Positions 7,071-14,741 of a stretch of 15,698 nt of DNA are shown one piece after another. Source of the stretch: Muribaculaceae bacterium (GTDB lineage: Bacteria; Bacteroidota; Bacteroidia; Bacteroidales; Muribaculaceae). Numbering within the stretch: position 1 is the first letter of the stretch; every line of letters starts with the position of its first letter. Under the pieces are notes generated by a model, which did no database searches, was not told where the DNA came from, and saw nothing but the letters and a program-made list of their open reading frames with translations. A program made the position numbers and the translations under genes. The stretch spans positions 1-15,698 of the forward strand of contig JAFYCU010000163.1 of assembly GCA_017545095.1 (NCBI GenBank), written 5' to 3'.

Positions 7071-7715
7071 ATGAGCAACTATAGAGGAAAATGGTATGTG
7101 GTGTGGTGCGGTCGCGAGGCCGGTGTGTGCGACTCGTGGGCCGAATGCGAAGCACGCGTGAAGGGTTTTCCTGGTGCGCGCTACAAGTCGTTCCGCACTC
7201 AGGAAGAGGCCATTCGCGCCTTCCGCGAGGGCAATGCCGACATGGGCGTGCTGCGAGCCATCGCAAAGGCACCCACCTTGCATGTGAACTATGAGGCCAT
7301 TCCCGAAATCGTTCGCGACAGCATCGCCGTGGACGGGGCCTGCAGCGGCAACCCCGGCGTGATGGAATACCGGGGCGTGGATGTGATGACGGGAGCCGAG
7401 CTGTTCAGGCAAGGGCCGTTTAACCACGCCACCAACAACATCGGCGAGTTTCTCGCGCTGGTCCATGCCCTGGCCATGTTTCACAATGCCGGCAACAGCC
7501 ACACGGCCATCTACAGCGACAGCCGCACGGCCATGGCGTGGGTGCGCGACCGCAAGTGCAAGTCGAGACTCGCACACACCGAGGCCAACGCCCGCCTGTG
7601 GGCCATCGTGGCACGTGCCGAGGCATGGCTGCATACACACATCTGGCAAAACCAAATCATCAAATGGCAAACCGACCAATGGGGTGAAATCCCTGCCGAC
7701 TTTGGCCGCAAATGA
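7071..7715 (+). CDS. rnhA: Ribonuclease HI with N-terminal hybrid-binding domain
   Basis: A 214-residue RNase H1 that cuts the RNA strand of RNA-DNA hybrids (R-loops, primers). Residues 7-50 form the small N-terminal domain (KWYVVWCGREAGV followed by WAECEARVKGFPGARYKSF), as in eukaryotic RNase H1 and many Bacteroidota enzymes. The catalytic domain begins near residue 84, with D88 (VDGACSGNPG), E126 (NNIGEFLAL), D150 (IYSDSRTA) and D210 (PADFGRK), a complete DEDD set. The ending WGEIPADFGRK is also typical of the family. The ATG at 7071 is the only sensible start before the N-terminal domain. A terminator-like hairpin follows the stop codon. Confidence 0.95.
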   Translation: MSNYRGKWYVVWCGREAGVCDSWAECEARVKGFPGARYKSFRTQEEAIRAFREGNADMGVLRAIAKAPTLHVNYEAIPEIVRDSIAVDGACSGNPGVMEYRGVDVMTGAELFRQGPFNHATNNIGEFLALVHALAMFHNAGNSHTAIYSDSRTAMAWVRDRKCKSRLAHTEANARLWAIVARAEAWLHTHIWQNQIIKWQTDQWGEIPADFGRK

Positions 7716-7717
7716 CG

Positions 7718-7738
7718 CATTTGCACAACCGGCAAATG
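7718..7738 (+). terminator. Hairpin after rnhA with a short T-run
   Basis: CATTTGC (7718-7724) and GCAAATG (7732-7738) pair perfectly around a 7-nt loop and are followed by TTT, two bases after the rnhA stop. A third arm, GCAAATG at 7708-7714, overlaps the end of the gene and could pair with the same middle arm instead. Confidence 0.5.
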
Positions 7739-7808
7739 TTTCGTGACGCTCCTCTAAAGAAAATTCAATTTCTTTATTACGACAGGCTTATAATTCCCGA
7801 ATTTTATC

Positions 7809-7816
7809 TATATTTG
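7809..7816 (+). promoter_or_regulatory. -7 promoter element upstream of the 2-hydroxyacid dehydrogenase gene
   Basis: TATATTTG followed by CA fits the Bacteroidota -7 consensus TAnnTTTG. No good TTTG is visible about 20 nt upstream. Transcription from here would give a leader of roughly 110 nt before the ATG at 7931. Confidence 0.55.
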
Positions 7817-7930
7817 CACGGCCAAAAAGCCATCAATAAAACGTAACATATAACTGAGCAAGAATAGCAGATTAATTTCCCCGACTTATTCTTCGCATTA
7901 CCAAACCGATAAAAAAACCTGTCTGCAAAA

Positions 7931-8887
7931 ATGAAAATAGTAGTTCTTGATGCCTATACAGGTAATCCCGGCGACCTCTCGTGGCAGCCGATGCGCGAAC
8001 TGGGCGACCTGATACTTTACGACCGCACCCCTCCCGAACTGATTATTGAGCGTGGTCTTGAGGCCGATGCCATCCTCATCAACAAGATCGTGATCACACG
8101 CGAAATGATGCAGCAGTGGCCCCGGCTGCGCTACATAGGCGTGATAGCCACCGGCTTCAACATCGTGGACATCGAGGCCGCGCGCGACCTGGGCATCGTG
8201 GTGACCAACGTGCCGGCCTACAGCACCCCCAGCGTGGCACAGCTGGCCATAGCACACCTGCTCAACATTTGCTGTCAAGTGCAGCACTACACCGACGAGG
8301 TGCGCGATGGCATGGGGAGCCGCTGCCCCGACTTCAGCTTCACCGACACGCGACTGACGGAACTCGCCGGCAAACGCATGGGCATTGTGGGCTTTGGCCA
8401 GATTGGTCAGGCCGTGGCACACATCGCCCTGGCGTTCGGCATGACCGTCACGGCATTCACCAGCAAAGCCGCCGCCGACCTGCCCGAGGGGGTGGAGAAG
8501 GCCGAGAGCCTCGACGCACTCGTGGCAGAGGCCGATGTGGTGAGCCTGCACTGCCCGCTCAACGCCGACACACGCGGCATGATTGATGCCCGCCGGCTGG
8601 CTCTGATGAAGCCTACCGCCATTCTGCTCAACACCGCCCGAGGGCCGCTCGTCGATGACCAAGCCCTGGCCGATGCCCTGCACCAAGGACGCATCATGGC
8701 GGCCGGACTCGATGTGATGGGACAAGAGCCTCCAACAGCCGACAACCCGCTGCTCTCGGCTCCCAACTGCTACTTCACGCCACACATCGCCTGGGCCAGC
8801 GCCGAAGCCCGCGCAAGGCTCATGGTGGTGATCACGCGCAACCTCAAAACCTTTATGGAAGGCCACCCCGAGAACAAGGTGAATTGA
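7931..8887 (+). CDS. D-2-hydroxyacid dehydrogenase (glycerate dehydrogenase / hydroxypyruvate reductase type)
   Basis: A 318-residue NAD(P)-dependent oxidoreductase of the D-isomer-specific 2-hydroxyacid dehydrogenase family, full length. The N-terminal substrate domain includes IGVIATGFNIVDIEAA. The nucleotide-binding GFGQIG lies at 154-159. The catalytic set is complete: R237 (NTARGPLV), E266 (GQEPP) and H285 (TPHIAWAS). The second Rossmann strand ends in FTSKAA (176-181), without the Asp that usually selects NAD, which hints at NADPH use (inference). The overall look fits glycerate dehydrogenase/hydroxypyruvate reductase, but lactate or other 2-ketoacid substrates cannot be excluded. The start agrees with the family N-terminus, and the lipoprotein gene begins 57 bp after the stop. 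Confidence 0.93.
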   Translation: MKIVVLDAYTGNPGDLSWQPMRELGDLILYDRTPPELIIERGLEADAILINKIVITREMMQQWPRLRYIGVIATGFNIVDIEAARDLGIVVTNVPAYSTPSVAQLAIAHLLNICCQVQHYTDEVRDGMGSRCPDFSFTDTRLTELAGKRMGIVGFGQIGQAVAHIALAFGMTVTAFTSKAAADLPEGVEKAESLDALVAEADVVSLHCPLNADTRGMIDARRLALMKPTAILLNTARGPLVDDQALADALHQGRIMAAGLDVMGQEPPTADNPLLSAPNCYFTPHIAWASAEARARLMVVITRNLKTFMEGHPENKVN

Positions 8888-8901
8888 GATGCGAGAAAAG
8901 G

Positions 8902-8927
8902 CCTCCCCAAACCCCTCCTAGGAGGGG
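8902..8927. repeat. C-rich dispersed repeat with a 16-bp perfect palindrome
   Basis: The 17-mer CCTCCCCAAACCCCTCC (8902-8918) recurs exactly at 11107-11123, on the far side of the lipoprotein gene. Its end overlaps a perfect palindrome, CCCCTCCTAGGAGGGG (8912-8927), which could form a hairpin in RNA. It lies just after the dehydrogenase stop; there is no T-run. GATGCGAGA occurs three times around it (8889, 8938, 8945). Confidence 0.8.
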
Positions 8928-8944
8928 CTTCATCACGATGCGAG

Positions 8945-11068
8945 ATGCGAGAAGCAAGATTCAAGATGCAAGATGTTGACCATGCCGCAACGGCGTTGCG
9001 GCACAGCGCGTTGCGGAATTGTGCATTGTGCTTTGTGCTTTGCGCAATGCTCATGGTGCTTGCCGCTTGTGCCAACATCGGTTCGCCCGAGGGTGGTCCA
9101 CGCGACTACACCCCGCCACGCGTGACACGCACCTCACCACAGCCTGGGGCCGTAAACTTCGCAGGCAACAAGGTGGAGATTTCGTTCGACGAAATCGTCA
9201 ACATCAAAGACCAGCAGAAGAAAGTGGCCGTGTCGCCCGTACAGCACGACCCGCCGCTCATACGTGCCATGGGCAAAAAAATCACCGTGGAACTTCGCGA
9301 CACGCTCCAGTCCAACACCACCTACATCATCGACTTTGCCAATGCCATCGAGGACAACAACGAGGGCAACCCTCTCGAGGGATATGCGTTCACCTTCTCG
9401 ACCGGAGTCGACATCGACACGCTGCGAGTTTCGGGCATCGTGTTGCGTGCCAGCGACCTCGAGCCCATGCAGCACGTGCTGGTGGGGCTGCACAGCAACC
9501 TGAGCGACACCGCCTTCAGCCGCCTGCCCTTTGAGCGCATCACACGCACCAACGACCGCGGGCAATTCACTGTGCAAGGGCTGAAACCCGGTAGCTACCA
9601 CGTGTTTGCGCTCAACGATGTGGATGGCGACTACCGCATGGCACGCACCGAGGACTATGCTTTCTTCGACGAAGTGGTGGTGCCCTCGGCCACGACATTC
9701 GAGTCACAGGACACCACGTTCACCTTCGACCATCGCATCGACACCATCATCGCCGCCACACACACGCGCTTCATGCCCGACAATGTGCTGCTCTCGATGT
9801 TCAACGAGGGCTACCAGCAACTTTATCTGCAAAAAGCCTCGCGCCCCAGTGCCTCGAAGTTGCTGGTGCAGTTTGGGGCTGCCGTCGACACACTGCCCGA
9901 GCTGCGACTGCTCAGCCCCACGCCCGCCAGCGACAACTGGCACTGCCTGCAACGCACCGCACGAGCCGACTCGCTCGTGTACTGGCTCACCGACTCCACA
10001 CTCATCAAAGCCGACACCATCACGGCTGTGATGCGCTACCAGCGTGTGGACAGCACCGAGCGCATCGTGTGGGCCACCGACACCCTGCACTTTGGCTACC
10101 GCAAGCCGCGCTATATGGTCAAGCAGGAAGAGGAAGACCTCAAGGAACGCAAGAAACTGCAAGAGCAACTCCAGCAGTTGCGCGACAAGCAAGCTGCGGG
10201 CAAAGCTGTGGACGAAGGCGACATCCGCGACCTGGAGAAGCAACTCGAGCAACCCATACCCAGGCTCAAGGTGGAGGCTCTGAAAAAAGGAACACTCGAG
10301 ATCACCGACTCCATCAAGCTGCGTGTGGATGCCCCGCTGGCCAGCATCGACCCCGCTGGGGTACATCTGCTCATAAAACGCGACACACTGTGGGAGGCTG
10401 TCGACAACGCGCCCGCCCCACAACCGGTGAACGACTACGACCTGTTCACCTACTGCCTGCCCATGTCCCTCATCCCCGACTCCACCTACCGCCTCACCAT
10501 CGACTCGCTGGCAATGACCTCGGTCTATGGGTTGGTCAACGACTCGCTCACCGTCGAGGTCAAGGTGCGTGCGCTGGAGCAATATGCCAACCTCACGCTG
10601 CGAGTCAACGTGCGCGACAGTGCCTTCGTCGACTTGCTCGACGGCAAGGGGGCTGTGCTGCGCACCGTGCCCGTGCAGGGCGGTGTGGCAAAGCTGCCCC
10701 ACGTGCTGCCAGGCACCTACTACGCACGGCTCACACGCGATACCAACGGCAACGGGCAATGGGACACCGGCAACTATGCCCAGAAGCTACAGCCCGAAGA
10801 GGTGTACTACTATCCAAAAGCCCTGAAGTTGCGGCGCAACTGGGATGTGGACCAGCAGTGGAACATCTATGAAACGGCCCTCGACCTGCAAAAGCCCGAG
10901 GCCATCCGCAAAAACAAACCCGAGAAGCGCAAAAACGCGCTCGAGCCCGAGAAAAAGAAGAAAAACAACGAGGAAGAAGAGGAAGATGATGAGTTCAATT
11001 CCCAAGGCTTTGGAAAAGGCGTCTATAGCGGCGACAAATACCGCGACTACCAGAACCAGAGAAGGTGA
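8945..11068 (+). CDS. Ig-like domain lipoprotein with prealbumin-like repeat and charged tail
   Basis: A 707-residue probable envelope lipoprotein. The lipobox LAAC has its cysteine at residue 42 after a hydrophobic core (CALCFVLCAMLMVLAA). Residues about 55-155 resemble a bacterial Ig-like domain (PPRVTRTSPQPGAVNFAGNK to YAFTFSTG). Residues about 157-228 resemble a carboxypeptidase-regulatory/prealbumin-like strand domain (RTNDRGQFTVQGLKPGSYHV). A Lys/Glu-rich possible coiled coil lies at about 392-442, a DTNGNGQWD motif resembling a calcium loop near 600, and a highly charged Lys/Glu tail from about 650. I know similar proteins only as uncharacterised Bacteroidota proteins. The start is uncertain: ATGs at 8945 and 8966 both give a long polar n-region from low-complexity DNA, and a shorter TTG start (8996 or 9011) would give a more ordinary signal peptide. 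Confidence 0.85.
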   Translation: MREARFKMQDVDHAATALRHSALRNCALCFVLCAMLMVLAACANIGSPEGGPRDYTPPRVTRTSPQPGAVNFAGNKVEISFDEIVNIKDQQKKVAVSPVQHDPPLIRAMGKKITVELRDTLQSNTTYIIDFANAIEDNNEGNPLEGYAFTFSTGVDIDTLRVSGIVLRASDLEPMQHVLVGLHSNLSDTAFSRLPFERITRTNDRGQFTVQGLKPGSYHVFALNDVDGDYRMARTEDYAFFDEVVVPSATTFESQDTTFTFDHRIDTIIAATHTRFMPDNVLLSMFNEGYQQLYLQKASRPSASKLLVQFGAAVDTLPELRLLSPTPASDNWHCLQRTARADSLVYWLTDSTLIKADTITAVMRYQRVDSTERIVWATDTLHFGYRKPRYMVKQEEEDLKERKKLQEQLQQLRDKQAAGKAVDEGDIRDLEKQLEQPIPRLKVEALKKGTLEITDSIKLRVDAPLASIDPAGVHLLIKRDTLWEAVDNAPAPQPVNDYDLFTYCLPMSLIPDSTYRLTIDSLAMTSVYGLVNDSLTVEVKVRALEQYANLTLRVNVRDSAFVDLLDGKGAVLRTVPVQGGVAKLPHVLPGTYYARLTRDTNGNGQWDTGNYAQKLQPEEVYYYPKALKLRRNWDVDQQWNIYETALDLQKPEAIRKNKPEKRKNALEPEKKKKNNEEEEEDDEFNSQGFGKGVYSGDKYRDYQNQRR

Positions 11069-11106
11069 GACGAGAACCGAGCTCATGCCCCCCAAACCCC
11101 GTGGAA

Positions 11107-11123
11107 CCTCCCCAAACCCCTCC
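11107..11123. repeat. Second copy of the C-rich 17-bp repeat
   Basis: CCTCCCCAAACCCCTCC is identical to 8902-8918 and is followed by AGGGGTTTCATGAGA, compared with TAGGAGGGGCTTCAT at the first site. Both sites lie just outside the lipoprotein gene in the same orientation. CCCCCAAACCCC at 11089-11100 is a partial extra copy. Confidence 0.85.
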
Positions 11124-11151
11124 AGGGGTTTCATGAGACAGAGAACAGTAG

Positions 11152-11171
11152 AGCCGCACCCTGGTGCGGCT
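11152..11171. repeat. Perfect 9-bp-arm inverted repeat
   Basis: AGCCGCACC (11152-11160) and GGTGCGGCT (11163-11171) are exact reverse complements separated by CT. The RNA hairpin would need some stem pairs to open for the loop. There is no following T-run. It could be a dispersed REP-like palindrome or the end signal of the lipoprotein transcript. Confidence 0.7.
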
Positions 11172-11185
11172 GATGACCGAAACAA

Positions 11186-11226
11186 GAAACAAGAACCGAG
11201 AACCGAGAAACAAGAACCGAGAACCG
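11186..11226. repeat. 21-bp tandem repeat
   Basis: GAAACAAGAACCGAGAACCG occurs at 11186-11205 and again at 11207-11226 with A between, giving a perfect 21-bp period. It is itself built from AGAACCG and GAAACAA subunits, and CCGAGAAC recurs at 11253-11260. Confidence 0.85.
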
Positions 11227-11297
11227 CATTGCGCTGCTTGTTTACTCGTTTACCGAGAACTGAAAACTGAAAACTGTGACCTAATTGTCGGTGTATG

Positions 11298-11315
11298 GCG
11301 AGACGCCAGTCTCGC
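11298..11315 (+). repeat. Hairpin in the symporter mRNA leader region
   Basis: GCGAGAC (11298-11304), loop GCCA and GTCTCGC (11309-11315) form a perfect 7-bp stem with a tetraloop 45 bp before the symporter ATG. The remainder of the leader (11316-11359) contains a single G, at 11325, and should be unstructured. Confidence 0.6.
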
Positions 11316-11359
11316 TCCTCCACCACTCGCCACCCAACACTCACCACCCACTACCCACT

Positions 11360-12709
11360 ATGTTTGACCAATTATGTGACTGGATCATCGCTGTGAGCGA
11401 TGCTGTGTGTAACTATCCTGAGTTTCTGCTGCTCATTGGCGGCGGGCTGTTTTTGTTCTGCTACTCTGGAGCCGTGCCTTTGCGTTGGCTGGGGCGTGCC
11501 TTGCGTGCGCTGCGTGCCAAGCAGGCCGACGATGCGGGCAAGGCCAACGGGCAAATCAGCTCGGTGCAGGCCCTGCTGAGTGCCATCGCGGCCACCGTGG
11601 GCATGGGCAACATTGCCGGCGTGGCCATAGCCATCGTCATGGGCGGGCCAGGCGTCATCTTCTGGATGTGGGTGAGTGCCCTGGTGGGCATGGCCACCAA
11701 ATTCTTTGAGGGAGCGCTCTCAATCTTGTACAAAGGCCGCGACACGGCCGGCGAGGTGCAGGGCGGCCCCATGTACATCATCACGCAGGGCATGGGTGCC
11801 AAGTGGCGACCGCTGGCTGTGGCATTCTCCATCTTCGGCCTCGTGGGCACGCTGTGCTTCATGCAGGCCAACCAACTGGTGGAGAGCGTCACCACCGTGT
11901 TCACCACCCCCATGGGCATCGCCGACACCACCCTGCTGCGCTTTGCCATGGGTGTGGTGATGATGCTGGTGGTGGGAGCCGTGGTGCTCGGCGGCATCAA
12001 GCGCATTGCCCAATGGGCCTCGCGCATCGTGCCAGCCATGGTGACCCTTTACCTGCTGCTTGTGATGGTGATTGTGGTCATGAACGTGGACAAGCTCCCG
12101 GGTGTGTTTGCCTCGATCATCGATGGCGCATTCACGTTCCGGGCAGGCTTCGGCGCATTCGCCTTCGTGGCCGTGACGGGAGCACGTCGCGCGGCAATGG
12201 TCAACGAGGCTGGTGTGGGTACCGCCTCGATGATGCATGGCGCATCCCAGAACACCGACCCCATACGCGAAGGACTCATCGCCATGCTCGGCCCGGCCAT
12301 CGACTCCGGTCTGGTGTGCACGCTCACCTCAATCCCCATTCTGCTCGCGGGCACCTATGTGGGCATGGACGGCGTGTGGGGGCTGCACATCGCCCTCACC
12401 TCCTTCGGCACGTTGCTGCCTGGGGTGGGACAGTATCTGCTCATGGCCATCGTGTTCTGCTTCGCCTTCAGCACCATGTTTTCTTATAGCTACTATGGCC
12501 TCAAGTGCGCCAACTTCCTCTTTGGCGCACAGCGCGCGAAATACTACAATTACTACTACCTGGTGATGATTGTGGTGGCTGCTGTGATGCCGCTCAAGGC
12601 CCTGGTGGGGCTGATGGATCTGGCCTTTGCGCTGATGGCCCTGTGCACCATGATTGCGCTGGTGAGCCTGGCTCCACGTGTGAAGAAATTGATGAAAACC
12701 GCTGCATGA
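11360..12709 (+). CDS. AGCS family sodium:alanine/glycine symporter
   Basis: A 449-residue inner-membrane transporter of the alanine-or-glycine:cation symporter family, with about 11 predicted hydrophobic spans. Family landmarks are SSVQALLSAIAATVGMGNIA (67-86), the signature GGPGVIFWMWVSALVGMATK (95-114) followed by FFEGALSILY, GGPMYI (135-140), and VNEAGVGTASMMHGAS (281-296) followed by DPIREGL and DSGLVCTLTSIPILL. These are close to the consensus, so sodium-driven uptake of alanine or glycine is likely; the exact substrate is not visible. The ATG at 11360 places the first amphipathic helix correctly; the frame is open upstream only through C-rich repeat DNA. The stop overlaps the next ATG (ATGA at 12706-12709). 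Confidence 0.95.
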   Translation: MFDQLCDWIIAVSDAVCNYPEFLLLIGGGLFLFCYSGAVPLRWLGRALRALRAKQADDAGKANGQISSVQALLSAIAATVGMGNIAGVAIAIVMGGPGVIFWMWVSALVGMATKFFEGALSILYKGRDTAGEVQGGPMYIITQGMGAKWRPLAVAFSIFGLVGTLCFMQANQLVESVTTVFTTPMGIADTTLLRFAMGVVMMLVVGAVVLGGIKRIAQWASRIVPAMVTLYLLLVMVIVVMNVDKLPGVFASIIDGAFTFRAGFGAFAFVAVTGARRAAMVNEAGVGTASMMHGASQNTDPIREGLIAMLGPAIDSGLVCTLTSIPILLAGTYVGMDGVWGLHIALTSFGTLLPGVGQYLLMAIVFCFAFSTMFSYSYYGLKCANFLFGAQRAKYYNYYYLVMIVVAAVMPLKALVGLMDLAFALMALCTMIALVSLAPRVKKLMKTAA

Positions 12710-14652
12710 GCACCCCCCGCCAGCCACCACAGCGCGTAAACCCCGCCACCGAGCTGGCCCGGCAGCGCACCCTGTTGCAGCTGGAGTGGGACCACGAGCG
12801 CGACGAACACCGTCGGCTCACCGAGGTGATGGGTATCGCGCGCCTCGTAAGGCGCGGCGACTGCTGGTATCCCGCACATGCCCGTCGCACCTTCTACAAC
12901 TCGCTCAACCAGCTCGTGGTGGAGGTAACCCGCGACAGCACCCTCGACGACGGAGCACCCAGCGCCGAGGCCGACCACAACTTTGAATATGGCCGCCAAG
13001 TCACCTTTTTCCACCTCACGGGCATCGACGACATCGTGTATCACAACTTCACCGCCACCGTGAGCCGCGTGGAGGGCGACCGCATGCTGGTGGTGCTGCC
13101 CGGCGAGGCTGCCGCCGCTGCCGTGGCCAGTGCCGACCGCCTGGGGCTGCAGCTCGTCCTCGACGAAACCACCTACCGGCTGATGATGGATGCGCTGAGC
13201 CGCGTGGCCGCCGCCCGGGGCAACCGCCTGGCACAGCTGCGCGACCTGTTCTACAACCCCGGTCAGGCGCGACAGTTCACCTTCGCCCCCTTGCGCTTCC
13301 CCTGGCTCAACGCCACGCAGGAACACGCCGTGAACGAGGTGCTCCGCGCCAAGGACGTGGCCGTGGTGCATGGGCCACCGGGCACCGGCAAGACCACCAC
13401 GCTGGTCGAGGCCATCTACGAAACCCTGCACCGCGAGAACCAGGTGCTCGTGTGCGCACAGAGCAACATGGCGGTGGACTGGATCAGCGAACGCCTGATG
13501 GAACGCGGCGTGGACGTGCTGCGCGTGGGAAACCCCACGCGAGTGAACGACGCCATGCTCGCGCAGACCTATGAACGCCGCTTCGAGGACCACCCCGACT
13601 ATCCCCAGCTGTGGAGCATGCGCAAAGCCCTGCGCGAGTTGCGCAGCCACCGCCACGGCACCGAGGCGTGGCACCAAAAGGTGGACCGCCTGCGCGACCG
13701 CATCAACGAACTGGAGCTGCGCATCCACAACACCATCTTCGGGCAGGCACGCGTCATCGCCTGCACGCTTGCTGGCAGCGCAAGCCGCGTGCTCGAAGGC
13801 ATGAAGTTCGCCACCCTGTTTATCGACGAGGCCGCCCAGGCCCTCGAGGCAGCCTGCTGGATTGCCATCCAGAAAGCTCACCGCGTGGTTTTCGCCGGCG
13901 ACCACTGCCAGCTGCCACCCACCATCAAGAGCCTCGAGGCCCAGCGTGGCGGTCTGGGGCGCACGCTCATGGAGCGCATCGTGGACAGCAACCCGCAGGT
14001 GGTGACCCTGCTGGGGGTGCAGTACCGCATGCACGAGGACATCATCCGCTTTTCCAGCGAGTGGTTCTATGGCGGACAGGTGCAGAGTGCGCCCGAGGTG
14101 CGCCACCGGGGCATCCTCGACCTCGACACCCCCATCACCTGGATCGACACCGGCACACTCGACAGCGACGACGAGGGCACGGGAGCCGTCGAGGAACTCA
14201 TCACCGCCACCGGTGGACGCGTGAACCGCGCCGAGGCCGAACTCACACTCAACACACTCGAAGCCTATTTCAACCACATCGGGCACCAGCGCGTGACCGA
14301 CGAACGCCTCGACGTGGGCATCATCTCTCCCTACCGCGCACAGGTGCAGCACCTGCGGCATCTGCTCAAGCACCGGCCGGCACTCAAGCCCCACCGCCGC
14401 GCCATCACCGTCAACACCGTAGATGGCTTCCAAGGGCAGGAGCGCGACATCATCGTCATCAGCCTCGTGCGCGCCAACGACAAAGGGCAGATAGGCTTCC
14501 TGCGCGACCTGCGGCGCATGAATGTGGCCATCACCCGCGCACGCATGAAACTCATCATCCTCGGCAACGTGGACACCCTCACCCGCCACCCGTTCTACGC
14601 CCGCCTGCACCGCTACATCACCAGCCTGCAACAGCGCAACGCCGACCTGTAG
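12706..14652 (+). CDS. UPF1/IGHMBP2-like superfamily 1 DNA/RNA helicase
   Basis: A 648-residue SF1B helicase. All the core motifs are visible: Walker A GPPGTGKTTT (223-232; K229), motif II DEAAQ (D374, E375), motif III GDHCQLPPT (398-406), QYRMH, VDGFQGQERD (motif V) and NVAITRAR (motif VI, with arginine finger). The N-terminal 200 residues contain a beta-rich segment like the 1B region of UPF1/IGHMBP2 proteins. A coiled-coil-like stretch (KALRELRSHRHGTEAWHQKV and on) lies between motifs Ia and II, matching the stalk helices of that family. Bacterial members are little characterised and probably act on nucleic acid secondary structures or stalled replication or translation. It starts inside the symporter stop codon, so translation is probably coupled. 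The open frame upstream lies within the symporter gene. Confidence 0.93.
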   Translation: MSTPRQPPQRVNPATELARQRTLLQLEWDHERDEHRRLTEVMGIARLVRRGDCWYPAHARRTFYNSLNQLVVEVTRDSTLDDGAPSAEADHNFEYGRQVTFFHLTGIDDIVYHNFTATVSRVEGDRMLVVLPGEAAAAAVASADRLGLQLVLDETTYRLMMDALSRVAAARGNRLAQLRDLFYNPGQARQFTFAPLRFPWLNATQEHAVNEVLRAKDVAVVHGPPGTGKTTTLVEAIYETLHRENQVLVCAQSNMAVDWISERLMERGVDVLRVGNPTRVNDAMLAQTYERRFEDHPDYPQLWSMRKALRELRSHRHGTEAWHQKVDRLRDRINELELRIHNTIFGQARVIACTLAGSASRVLEGMKFATLFIDEAAQALEAACWIAIQKAHRVVFAGDHCQLPPTIKSLEAQRGGLGRTLMERIVDSNPQVVTLLGVQYRMHEDIIRFSSEWFYGGQVQSAPEVRHRGILDLDTPITWIDTGTLDSDDEGTGAVEELITATGGRVNRAEAELTLNTLEAYFNHIGHQRVTDERLDVGIISPYRAQVQHLRHLLKHRPALKPHRRAITVNTVDGFQGQERDIIVISLVRANDKGQIGFLRDLRRMNVAITRARMKLIILGNVDTLTRHPFYARLHRYITSLQQRNADL

Positions 14653-14679
14653 CCCACCCTCCGACCTCGCGACCACCCA

Positions 14680-14694
14680 GCGAGGCCACCTCGC
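14680..14694 (+). terminator. Small GC hairpin after the helicase gene
   Basis: GCGAGG (14680-14685) and CCTCGC (14689-14694) pair around CCA, 28 bp after the helicase stop. There is no T-run, so termination is possible but unproven. Confidence 0.35.
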
Positions 14695-14711
14695 GGCATA
14701 CATCGCTGCGG

Positions 14712-14730
14712 CATATAACTGCCATATTGG
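14712..14730 (+). promoter_or_regulatory. Upstream half-site related to the hsp20 palindrome
   Basis: CATATAACTGCCATATTGG matches CATATAATGCCATTTTGT at 14743-14760 at 16 positions with one gap. The two copies start 31 bp apart, about three helical turns. This spacing fits a multi-site activator or repressor region. Confidence 0.5.
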
Positions 14731-14741
14731 CGTGTATTTAA

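Larger units (their letters stand above)
11069..11359. other. Repeat-rich intergenic mosaic upstream of the symporter gene
   Basis: This 291-bp stretch holds no gene I can support. In order it carries the second copy of the C-rich 17-mer (11107-11123), a near-perfect 20-bp palindrome (11152-11171), a 21-bp tandem repeat (11186-11226), CTGAAAACTGAAAACTG (11260-11276), a 7-bp-stem hairpin (11298-11315) and a G-free C/A/T-rich leader running to the ATG. No TAnnTTTG promoter is evident. Confidence 0.75.
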
